Source of the DNA: JBBRHF01 sp038223055
GTDB taxonomy: Bacteria; Actinomycetota; Actinomycetes; JACCUZ01
Reading direction: 5' to 3'
Assembly (NCBI GenBank): GCA_038223055.1
Contig: JBBRHF010000145.1
Span: 1 to 11,294, forward strand
Length of the DNA stretch: 11,294 nt
Made by a program: the position numbers and the translations under genes. Under the pieces are notes generated by a model that was not told the origin of the DNA, ran no database searches, and saw only the letters and a program-made list of their open reading frames with translations. This document shows, piece after piece, positions 1-5,983 of the stretch (within the stretch, counting starts at the first letter, position 1; every line of letters starts with the position of its first letter).

Positions 1-1
1 G

Positions 2-217
2 CGCGGCACCCCGCGACCCGCAACTCCGGGCGCTCCCACCGAGATTGACGCTGCACGCACCCGCATGCAGACCGAGGAGCGCCGGCGGGACAACCAGCGT
101 GCCGCCCAGCCAGCAACGGGCGGCTCAGGAGCAGACCGCGCTCCCCAGCAGCCCCGACCCGGCCCACCACCAGCACGGCTGGCGGCCCCGACCCAGCGGA
201 GCGGCCCACAACGGTAA
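2..217 (+). CDS. Possible C-terminal tail of an upstream gene (unidentified, partial)
   Basis: A frame is open from the left edge to TAA at 215-217, giving about 71 residues. It contains a charged, helix-like segment (EIDAARTRMQTEERRRDNQR, about residues 15-34), then a Pro/Ala/Arg-rich tail that looks disordered. I do not recognise the family. The overlapping +1-shifted frame is also open from the edge to 380 and has higher G/C at third positions between about 218 and 325 (LTLLAQLDEILSHPARSLTK), so the true frame is uncertain or may change at a frameshift. The coding evidence is weak. The neighbouring methyltransferase stub suggests this may be another part of a decayed restriction-modification or mobile region, but that is inference only. 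Confidence 0.25.
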   Translation, partial: RGTPRPATPGAPTEIDAARTRMQTEERRRDNQRAAQPATGGSGADRAPQQPRPGPPPARLAAPTQRSGPQR

Positions 218-355
218 GGCCGGTGATCGCGGCGCCGGCGCCCCGGCGGCGGCGGACCTGACCCTGCTCGCCCAGCTCGACGAGATCCTGAGCCACCCCG
301 CCCGAAGCCTGACCAAGATCAGCTCACCCAGGCTCGCTCTTCACGGAGCGCTCCG

Positions 356-463
356 ATGGCTGACGCCCGACTTGAGCTGACGTGGCCGGGGAAGGACAAG
401 TTCCTCCTCGTGCCCAAGGACGAGCACGGCAAGCCCGTTTGGGTGGAGCGCGATCACCCGGCG
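356..463 (+). pseudogene. N-terminal stub of a site-specific DNA methyltransferase (R-M remnant)
   Basis: ATG at 356 opens a protein whose first ~35 residues (MADARLELTWPGKDKF, then LLVPKDEHGKPVWVERDHPA) match what I remember of the N-termini of large adenine-specific DNA methyltransferases in actinobacterial restriction-modification loci. Those proteins run several hundred residues and carry DPPF-type and FxGxG catalytic motifs. None of these motifs follows here. After residue ~36 the frame, although open to 832, becomes an Arg/Gly-rich translation of non-coding character that overlaps an opposite-strand gene. I read it as a truncated gene broken near 463. The family assignment is from memory of the sequence pattern and was not tested by a search. 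Confidence 0.5.
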
Positions 464-487
464 GGGTCCCCGTTCGGGCGATCGCCC
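462..487. repeat. Two adjacent tight palindromes at the methyltransferase break
   Basis: CGGGGTCCCCG (462-472) is followed after 3 bp by the perfect 12-bp palindrome GGGCGATCGCCC (476-487). They lie just past the stop codon of the minus-strand gene (491-493) and exactly where the methyltransferase similarity ends. They could form a compact terminator-like structure for that gene, or mark a recombination point. No T-run follows on either strand, so this is not a classical intrinsic terminator. Confidence 0.4.
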
Positions 488-490
488 CGA

Positions 491-781
491 TCAGAGTGCC
501 GGGATCCAGGGCGGCGCTACCCTGCCCGCGCCGGTGCCGTCATCGCCGCGCACGAACCGCGTGCCGACCCGTCGCAGCGGGCAGGTCGGGGTGTCGCACA
601 TGGTGGCTCGGGTCCCGGGGCAGGTCGCGCGGGCCGAGTGGGGTCTCGACACCGGCTCACCCGGCCAGGGGCGAGCCATGGGGCGAGCCGCAGCGGGCGG
701 TGCCGCGGCGCCGATCAGCAAAGCGCTCACTCCCGCGGCCACCGTCATCCATCGGGTCGCGCCGTTGATGTTGCGTGCCAT
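491..781 (-). CDS. Small predicted secreted protein, function unknown
   Basis: The gene encodes 96 residues. The start ATG (781-779) is preceded on the minus strand by AGGAGG with a 6-nt spacer, one of the best Shine-Dalgarno sequences in the window, which is the main reason to accept it. Residues 1-33 form a convincing Sec signal peptide: Arg residues early, the hydrophobic stretch VAAGVSALLIGAAAP, and an Ala-rich PAAA-type cleavage region. The mature part (~60 residues) has three Cys (motif CPGTRATMCDTPTCP) and no family I recognise; it becomes less protein-like toward the end, so the C-terminus may have been replaced at the break near 463-490. It is divergent from the LAL regulator and shares a 22-bp repeat region with it. 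A secreted location is inferred from the signal peptide. Confidence 0.55.
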   Translation of the reverse strand: MARNINGATRWMTVAAGVSALLIGAAAPPAAARPMARPWPGEPVSRPHSARATCPGTRATMCDTPTCPLRRVGTRFVRGDDGTGAGRVAPPWIPAL

Positions 782-856
782 GGTCTGCCTCCTGTTGGGG
801 TGCTCCGATGCCCTCTAACTTGCGCCGCATGAACACTCACCGGCATCGGGGCCGAC

Positions 857-903
857 CCCTCAGATCCGGCCGGGGATCCCCTCAGATCCGGCCAGGGATC
901 CCC
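857..903. promoter_or_regulatory. 22-bp tandem repeat with GGGATCCC palindromes (candidate operator)
   Basis: The 22-bp unit CCCTCAGATCCGGCC[G/A]GGGATC occurs at 857-878 and 879-900 with one mismatch, and a third copy begins at 901. Each unit contains GATCC-n6-GGATC, and the junctions form GGGGATCCCC (872-881) and GGGATCCC (895-902). A 22-bp period is about two helical turns, so both palindromes face the same side of the DNA, as expected for cooperative dimer binding. The array is about 76 bp upstream of the minus-strand gene start and 85-130 bp upstream of the LAL regulator start, so either or both could be controlled. Confidence 0.45.
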
Positions 904-987
904 TCCGGTCCTGACTCGTTAATCGGACGGGGCCGGCCCCGGCCCAGGCGCGGTGGCACACTCGTGAGCGTGAGCGTCGGAGGTGGC

Positions 988-3927
988 GTGGGCGGGGGAA
1001 ATCGCGAGACGGCGGGTGGCCGACCACTCGCAGGGCGTGCCGCGGAGCTGCGCGCGCTCGACTGCGTCCTGCGGGCTGCCATCGCGGGCCGATCCGGCGC
1101 GCTGATCGTCTCGGCCGCGGCAGGGGTTGGCAAGACAGCGCTCGCGCGCGCCGCGTGCGCGCAGGTGGCGGATGCGGCCGACGTGTTGTGGGGAACCTGT
1201 CTCCCGATGACCGCGCTGACGGTGCCGTTCCTGCCGTTGGTGTCAGCGCTGCGCGACCGGGCTGCCGGTGCTGGTCGAACGGTGCCCGTGTTGCGCCCGA
1301 CCTCGGTAGTGCCTGGCGGGGATGAGCCGGTCAGGTTCGACGCGTGGCTCGACGACGCGTGCCGGGAACGTCCCGTGGTGCTGGTCGTGGATGATCTGCA
1401 GTGGGCGGACCAGAGCTCGCTGGACGTGTTGATGTACGCCGTGGCCGGCCCGGCCGATCGGCGCCTGGCCATGCTGGGCACGGTGCGCAGTAGTGAGGTG
1501 GGTGAGGGACACCGGTTGCGACGCTGGCTCGCCGACGTACGCCGTCTCCCGGGGGTTGCGGAGCTGAAGTTGGGTCTGTTGGACCGCGTGTCCACGACGC
1601 AGCAGATGGCCTGGTTGCTGGGCGGCCCACCACGCGAGGCGTTGGTCGACGAGGTGTTCGGCGCCTCGCAGGGCAACGCCTACTTGACCGCCCTGCTCGC
1701 CCGGGGCGTGGAGCCGGGCGCTTCCCGCCTGCCGGCGGACCTGCCCCTCGACCTGCAGGAGGCGGTCGCTCGCGAATGGCATGGCTTGGCGGCCGCCGCC
1801 CGGGACGTGGTCAATCTGGTCGCCGTGGCGGGCCGGCCACAGCGAGTCGAACAGCTGGCCGGAGTGGCAGCCTCGACCGGCCTGAGCACCGATGTCGTTC
1901 CTCTCCTCCGGCAGGCCGTCGATGGTGGGGTGCTCGAGGCCCGGACGGAGGGGCGCCTCTGGTTCGTGCACCCGCTGTTGGCAGAGATCCTCGAAGCTGG
2001 CCTGTTCACCGAGGAGCGGCGCAGGTTGCACGCCGCGTTCGCGGCATCGCTGGAGCCTGCGCCGGGCACCGAGCCGGGGCCCGATCTTGATCGCACGGTG
2101 AGCCTCGCCGACCACTATCATGAGGCCCGCGACCAGAAGCAGGCCTTCCGGTGGGCGGTGTTCGCCGGCGAGGCGGCGGGGCGGGCCGGGGGCTCGACGG
2201 AGGCGTTGCGGCTACTGCGCCGCGCGCTGACCCTGTGGCCCGACGTGCCCGAGGCGGGTGTGTCCCGACTCGACCTCCTGCGCCGCATCCGCGGTGCGGC
2301 CGAGCAGGCGGGAAACAACGAGCAGGAGCTTGTCGCCGTCGAGGACCTGCTGGCCCTGCTCGACCCGCAGCATCAGCCGCTGCAGACCGCCGAGCTGCTG
2401 GTGCGCCGGATGTTGTTGCGGCACTCGACGGGGCGCGAGTTCGCGTCCCTCACCGACGTACGAGAGGCGGTGCGGCTCTCCACCCCCTACCCGAACAGCG
2501 TCGAGCATGCGCTGGCAGTGGCAGAACTCGCGCACGCCGAGCTGTGGAACGCAGAGCCGTCCGGGCCGACCCGGGCAGCGGCGGCGGTCGCCCTGGCCCG
2601 GGCGTGCGGGTCGCCCAAGGCGCTGTCCTATGCGTTGACGGCGACGCTGATGGCACGTGTCCTCGCCGATGATGCAGGGAGCGAGCAAGCGCAGCGGGAC
2701 GGACAGGAGGCGCAGGATGCGGCGGCCCGAGCGCAGGACTTCTGGGCTTTCGTCCATGCGGCACTGTGGGCGGCCAACACCGTGGACGGTGCGGCCAGCC
2801 GCGAGTGGCTCGAGCGCTGCGCTCGGAGCAGGGCGACGATGACCTCTTGCGGTGCGCCGCACCCCTACGTCGCCATGCTGTCCGCTGATGAGGCGCTGGG
2901 CCTGCTCCTGCTGGGCGACTGGCGTGGTTGTGTAGAGCGGCTTCGGGTCGCACTGGGGTCCTCACCCGGGCCGCAGGGCGACGTCCACGCGCGGCTGACT
3001 GCCGCGCTGCTCGCGTCGTGGCAGGGTCGGTCCGCGGAGGCCGCTGCCCACCTGGCCCGGGCCGAGGAGCTCTTCGCCGAGCGGTCCACCTACCTCTCGC
3101 ACCCGTTCGCCGCGGTCCGAGCTGAGCTTGCGACGTCGCGCGGCGACACGGAGGTCGCGCTCACCGCGGCAGTGTCTGCCGCCGACGGCGCGTTGCCCCC
3201 GACGATGTGCGTGCGGCTGCTGCCGCTGGCGGCGAGGGCACTGGCCAACGACGTCCAGGCAGCGCGGGACCGAGCAGCCGACCCTTCAACCGCGATGGCT
3301 CGGCTCCGAGACCTCCGACGCAGCTGTCCCGACGTGCTGGTCCAGCCCGGAGCGGGGGCAGCCTACGCAGCGCAGGTTGCGGCGATGCAGGATCTGTACG
3401 ACGCCGAGGCGCAGCGCGCCGAAGCCGCCCCCGCAGCAGCGGGCGACTGGGGTCGTGCCGCAAAGGCCTGCCTCGTCGCACAACTTCCCTGGGACGAGGC
3501 CTACGCCCAGTGGCGCACTGCGGAGGCCCTGCTGGCGGGCCGGTCGGGCCGGGACGAGGCGGGTGCGCCCGCCGCAGCGCCCGCGGCGGCGGCGTTGCGG
3601 CGGGCACACGAGCTGGCCGGGGCACTGGAAGCCGCGCCACTGCTCGCCGAGGTTAAGGCTCTGGCGCGCAGTGCTCGGGTGTCGCTCGCCCCGGTTCCCG
3701 GGCCGTGGATGGTGACGACGGCGCCTGACCTGCCCGGACTCACCCCGCGTGAGCGTGAGGTGCTCGCTCTGGTGGTGGCCGGCCGGACCTACCGCGAGAT
3801 CGCGCGCGACCTGGTGATCAGCGAGAAGACGGTGAGCGTGCACGTGTCCAACCTGTTGCGCAAGAGCGGTACGACCAGCCGGGTGGAGCTGGCCCAGCTC
3901 GTCCGCCGCCTCGCCGTACGAAGGTGA
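988..3927 (+). CDS. LuxR-family transcriptional regulator with AAA ATPase domain (LAL type)
   Basis: A 979-residue protein of the large ATP-binding LuxR class, a family that commonly runs about 850-1100 residues. The Walker A motif is SAAAGVGKT (about residues 42-50), and Walker B is VVLVVDDLQWAD (about 130-140, Asp135/136). The long helical, Ala/Leu-rich middle (about 380-880) looks like tetratricopeptide-type repeats used for sensing or oligomerisation. The C-terminal GerE/LuxR helix-turn-helix begins at about 918 (LTPREREVLALVVAG, then REIARDLVISEKTVSVHVSN). GTG at 988 is chosen because GGAGG lies 4 nt upstream; GTG at 964 is an in-frame alternative with no clear ribosome site. The 775 ATG is rejected because the extra residues have no family character. 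No adjacent biosynthetic cluster shows its target, so it is an orphan pathway-type regulator whose ligand is unknown. Confidence 0.93.
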   Translation: MGGGNRETAGGRPLAGRAAELRALDCVLRAAIAGRSGALIVSAAAGVGKTALARAACAQVADAADVLWGTCLPMTALTVPFLPLVSALRDRAAGAGRTVPVLRPTSVVPGGDEPVRFDAWLDDACRERPVVLVVDDLQWADQSSLDVLMYAVAGPADRRLAMLGTVRSSEVGEGHRLRRWLADVRRLPGVAELKLGLLDRVSTTQQMAWLLGGPPREALVDEVFGASQGNAYLTALLARGVEPGASRLPADLPLDLQEAVAREWHGLAAAARDVVNLVAVAGRPQRVEQLAGVAASTGLSTDVVPLLRQAVDGGVLEARTEGRLWFVHPLLAEILEAGLFTEERRRLHAAFAASLEPAPGTEPGPDLDRTVSLADHYHEARDQKQAFRWAVFAGEAAGRAGGSTEALRLLRRALTLWPDVPEAGVSRLDLLRRIRGAAEQAGNNEQELVAVEDLLALLDPQHQPLQTAELLVRRMLLRHSTGREFASLTDVREAVRLSTPYPNSVEHALAVAELAHAELWNAEPSGPTRAAAAVALARACGSPKALSYALTATLMARVLADDAGSEQAQRDGQEAQDAAARAQDFWAFVHAALWAANTVDGAASREWLERCARSRATMTSCGAPHPYVAMLSADEALGLLLLGDWRGCVERLRVALGSSPGPQGDVHARLTAALLASWQGRSAEAAAHLARAEELFAERSTYLSHPFAAVRAELATSRGDTEVALTAAVSAADGALPPTMCVRLLPLAARALANDVQAARDRAADPSTAMARLRDLRRSCPDVLVQPGAGAAYAAQVAAMQDLYDAEAQRAEAAPAAAGDWGRAAKACLVAQLPWDEAYAQWRTAEALLAGRSGRDEAGAPAAAPAAAALRRAHELAGALEAAPLLAEVKALARSARVSLAPVPGPWMVTTAPDLPGLTPREREVLALVVAGRTYREIARDLVISEKTVSVHVSNLLRKSGTTSRVELAQLVRRLAVRR

Positions 3928-3929
3928 CG

Positions 3930-4136
3930 TCAGCGCTGGGCGATGATGGGGCAGTTGACGACGAAGCCGGTCGGTCCCCACGGTCCGGTCGGGAAGGCGG
4001 TGACCTTCCCGTCCTTGGCCAGGTCGGCGGGGAGTCGAACTGCAACAAGGAGCGCCGTCCGCTGCGGCCCCGTCGAAGCGGCTGACTTCGTGACGTGACC
4101 GGGAAAGGTGTGAGGCGCATCAAAGCGGTCATTACT
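3930..4136 (-). pseudogene. C-terminal remnant of an unidentified protein, no start codon
   Basis: On the minus strand a frame is open from 4136 down to the TGA at 3932-3930 and ends in well-formed protein sequence: VAVRLPADLAKDGKVTAFP, then TGPWGPTGFVVNCPIIAQR. Third codon positions are almost all G or C from about 4048 to the stop, as in real genes here. No ATG, GTG or TTG exists in the frame before the upstream in-frame TAA (4139-4137), which lies inside the AT-rich dyad, so the 5' part of the gene appears to be lost. The stop codon lies 2 bp past the LAL regulator stop, in tail-to-tail orientation. The beta-like sequence and single Cys could suit a small secreted protein, but I cannot name it. 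Either overlapping frame on this strand (starts at 4132 or 3981) gives poorer protein. Confidence 0.45.
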
Positions 4137-4148
4137 TTACATAAGGTA
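4133..4148. repeat. AT-rich 16-bp dyad (candidate operator or recombinase core site)
   Basis: TACTTTACATAAGGTA is an inverted repeat with six of seven arm pairs matching around a central CA. It lies in a ~25-bp AT-rich island (about 4130-4154) inside DNA that is otherwise roughly 70% GC. It borders the broken minus-strand remnant. Size, symmetry and AT-richness suit a repressor operator or the core site of a tyrosine recombinase. Its position at a gene break favours the second, by inference. Confidence 0.4.
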
Positions 4149-4546
4149 GATTATCGGCGCGCGTCAACGTCCCCAAGGTTTATGCGCTCGCTCATCTTCG
4201 GCCAGGCCGGGGGGCGCGTGCGCGCAACCGGCACGCGCAGGTGTCCCACGAACCGGGCCGCGATCAGCTAGCCGATGTAGCCGACGCGCTTCTGCGGCGC
4301 TCTGGACATGCCTCCTTCTCGCCGCCGCATCAACGACGCTCGCGAGCACAGCATCTTCGATGATCGCGAGTTGCTGCTGGCGGGTCAGCGTCTCCTGCTC
4401 GCGTACGTCGGCAGCGGTCGCTCCGGCCCTAGCCAACATGTGCAGGCGCAGACCCTGTGGACCGACGACGTGTGGGTAGTAGAATGGGTGCGAGATCCGA
4501 AAAGGGGCTTTTGGCCGGGCATGTTTAGCTTGCTGCCTTTCCTCAC
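4149..4546. other. Region without an intact gene
   Basis: Open frames on both strands here (for example minus 4439-4164 and the 5' extension of the frame starting at 4308) lack ribosome sites and recognisable domains. The minus frame has one helix-like stretch (LTRQQQLAIIEDAVLAS) that could be decayed coding DNA. Apart from a possible resolvase stub (4268-4309) and a short AAAAG-GGG-CTTTT inverted repeat near 4500, I see nothing definable. Confidence 0.4.
4268..4309 (-). pseudogene. Possible N-terminal stub of a serine resolvase
   Basis: On the minus strand ATG at 4309 starts MSRAPQKRVGYIG followed by TAG. The segment QKRVGYI is typical of the first beta strand of Tn3-type resolvases and invertases, where RVST with the catalytic Ser normally follows; here the frame stops instead. 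AAGGAGG precedes the ATG, but with only 1 nt spacing. Thirteen residues are too few for certainty, so this may be coincidence. If real, it is the relic of a mobile-element resolvase next to the AT-rich dyad. Confidence 0.25.
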
Positions 4547-4589
4547 GGACCGGTCATCGGGGGTAAACCTGCTGGCCCCCGGCCGGTCC
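4547..4589 (+). promoter_or_regulatory. Long leader hairpin upstream of the lipoprotein gene
   Basis: GGACCGG (4547-4553) and CGGGGG (4558-4563) pair with CCCCCG (4576-4581) and CCGGTCC (4583-4589). This gives a 13-bp GC-rich stem with a small internal bulge (TCAT opposite G) and a 12-nt loop. It ends 69 bp before the lipoprotein start and has no T-run after it, so it is more likely a structured 5' leader, attenuator or operator than a simple terminator. Confidence 0.45.
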
Positions 4590-4658
4590 TCTGCCGTGTC
4601 CACCGTTCTGTGCAGCGAGCCCGCCGCCCTCGCGCGAGCCGACCCGGAAGGAGGCACG

Positions 4659-5195
4659 GTGGGGCACTCCCGCTTCCTCGTCGGCCACCATGGGCCCGGC
4701 CCCGCGGTAAACCGCGTCGGGATCAGCGGCCTGAGCGGACTCAGCTGTCTGGCCCTGCTGGCCACCGCCCTTGCGGGTTGTTCGCCGGGCGGCGCCGCGT
4801 CCGCGGGCGGCGCCGCGTCGTCGAGCAGCACCGCGTCGTCGAGCAGCACCGCGTCGTCGAGCGCAGTCACGTGTGTGGCCGTGCCTCGGGACGTGCTGAG
4901 CCAGATCGCCGTCGGCACCGAGCCGGGCAAGACGTTCAGGCCGTCGGCTGGGGCCGCGGTGCGCGCCCGCCAGGGGGTGTACGTCGTCGCGGTGCGGTTC
5001 ACGGGCGACGGGGGCGCCTCCGATGACGGGGTGTGGACCGTGACCAAACTGAAGGGGGTGGCGGCGCCGGTCCTGGTCGCCGACGAGACCGCCTCGGCCT
5101 ACACGACCTGGAGCCGGGCCGATGAGTTCCCGCACTACGGCGTACCCCTGAGCAGTCCGGCGATAGCCGTCGCCCGCGCCTGCCTCGACAAGTGA
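4659..5195 (+). CDS. Small lipoprotein, function unknown
   Basis: The gene encodes 178 residues from GTG at 4659, chosen because AAGGAGG (4648-4654) sits 4 nt upstream. The frame is open back to 4308 but that extension has no ribosome site. A signal region (about 20-40) ends in the lipobox LAGC with the lipidated Cys at residue 41, so the protein should be exported and anchored to the outer face of the membrane. A Ser/Ala/Thr-rich linker follows (about 42-68), built from an 18-bp tandem repeat. The remaining ~110 residues form one compact domain (VPRDVLSQIAVG, GVYVVAVRF, DDGVWTVTKLKG, a final Cys) resembling unnamed actinobacterial lipoproteins I recall, without known activity. Its stop codon overlaps the GTG start of the transglycosylase gene, implying co-translation and perhaps a shared job at the wall. 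Confidence 0.8.
   Translation: MGHSRFLVGHHGPGPAVNRVGISGLSGLSCLALLATALAGCSPGGAASAGGAASSSSTASSSSTASSSAVTCVAVPRDVLSQIAVGTEPGKTFRPSAGAAVRARQGVYVVAVRFTGDGGASDDGVWTVTKLKGVAAPVLVADETASAYTTWSRADEFPHYGVPLSSPAIAVARACLDK
4814..4862 (+). repeat. 18-bp tandem repeat inside the lipoprotein linker
   Basis: The unit CGCGTCGTCGAGCAGCAC is repeated exactly at 4814-4831 and 4832-4849, with a partial third copy from 4850 to 4862. The 18-bp length keeps the reading frame and encodes the repeated Ser-Ser-Ser-Ser-Thr-Ala linker after the lipidated Cys, so copy number could vary without disrupting the domain. Confidence 0.85.
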
Positions 5196-5983
5196 CAGCC
5201 GCCGGGCGCCGCCGGGCGTTCCGGGCCGCAGCAGCGCTGCTCTGCGTGGCCTCGGCGGCGGGCCTCGTCACCGCCGTGCTCCTGGCGGCACCCGGGACCG
5301 GCGGCCGGATCGCGGTCGACCCGGTGGTCGCGCTGGCCCAAGTCACGACCGCCGCGCCGGCCCCGTCGTCGGCCGCACCGTCCCCCGGACCGGTTGCCGC
5401 GCCGAGCGTGGCACCCCGACCCGACAGGGCATGGCTGGACCTGATCGCCCGACGGACCGGCATCGGCGCGACCGCGCTGTCGGCCTACGCGTCAGCCGAC
5501 CTGCGGATGGCGGCTGACCAGCCGCGCTGCGGCCTGTCCTGGGCGACCCTCGCGGGGCTGGGCTACGTCGAGTCGCGACACGGCACGATCGGCGGGCGAA
5601 CGCTGGGCGCCGACGGCCGGCCCGGTCTCAGCCCGATCTTCGGCGTGCCCCTGACGGGCGCTGGGCCGGTCGCGCTCGTCGCCGACACCGATGACGGGCG
5701 GCTCGACGGCGACACCCGCTTCGACAGGGCCGTCGGGCCACTGCAGTTCGTCCCGAGCACGTGGCGGCGGTGGGGCGGCGACGGGGACGGCGACGGGGAC
5801 GCCGACCCGCACGACCTCGACGACGCGGCCTGGTCGGCGGCGCGCTACCTGTGCGCCTCGGGTGTGCCGCTGGACTCGGGGACCGCCTGGACCGGAGCCG
5901 TGCTGTCGTACAACCTGTCCAGCACCTACGTGCAGGATGTGCTGGCAGCGACCAACGCCTACGCCTCGAGGTCGATCAGCTGA
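5192..5983 (+). CDS. Membrane-anchored lytic transglycosylase-like protein
   Basis: The gene encodes 263 residues. The GTG start overlaps the lipoprotein stop (GTGA, 4 bp), which fixes the start and indicates translational coupling. RRRAFR followed by a hydrophobic helix (about 10-32) is a signal peptide or membrane anchor, then comes a Pro/Ala linker (about 50-75). The catalytic domain (about 80-263) has the lysozyme-like layout of soluble lytic transglycosylases: GLGYVESRHG with candidate catalytic Glu127, VGPLQFVPSTWRRWG (about 181-195), an Asp-rich DGDGDGDADPHDLDDA segment that could bind metal (about 199-214), and a closing AVLSYN helix. Family members cleave the MurNAc-GlcNAc bond of peptidoglycan to give anhydro ends, acting outside the membrane. 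Its 3' end overlaps the convergent surface-protein gene by 25 bp. Similarity to SLT/MltB-type enzymes is clear, but exact subfamily and activity are inferred. Confidence 0.85.
   Translation: MTAAGRRRAFRAAAALLCVASAAGLVTAVLLAAPGTGGRIAVDPVVALAQVTTAAPAPSSAAPSPGPVAAPSVAPRPDRAWLDLIARRTGIGATALSAYASADLRMAADQPRCGLSWATLAGLGYVESRHGTIGGRTLGADGRPGLSPIFGVPLTGAGPVALVADTDDGRLDGDTRFDRAVGPLQFVPSTWRRWGGDGDGDGDADPHDLDDAAWSAARYLCASGVPLDSGTAWTGAVLSYNLSSTYVQDVLAATNAYASRSIS

Noticed and set aside
464..832. Continuation of the methyltransferase frame to 832
   Set aside because: It is Arg/Gly/Ser-rich, without methyltransferase motifs, and antisense to the better-supported secreted-protein gene.
775..987. Upstream extension of the LAL regulator to ATG 775
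   Set aside because: It runs through the 22-bp repeat region, has no family resemblance, and a ribosome site favours GTG 988.
4500..4512. AAAAG-GGG-CTTTT hairpin as an intrinsic terminator
   Set aside because: Only a 5-bp AT stem with no upstream gene needing termination; too weak to call.
4308..4658. Extension of the lipoprotein frame to ATG 4308
   Set aside because: It would bury the signal peptide behind 117 residues. AAGGAGG before GTG 4659 and the lipobox at Cys41 fix the start.
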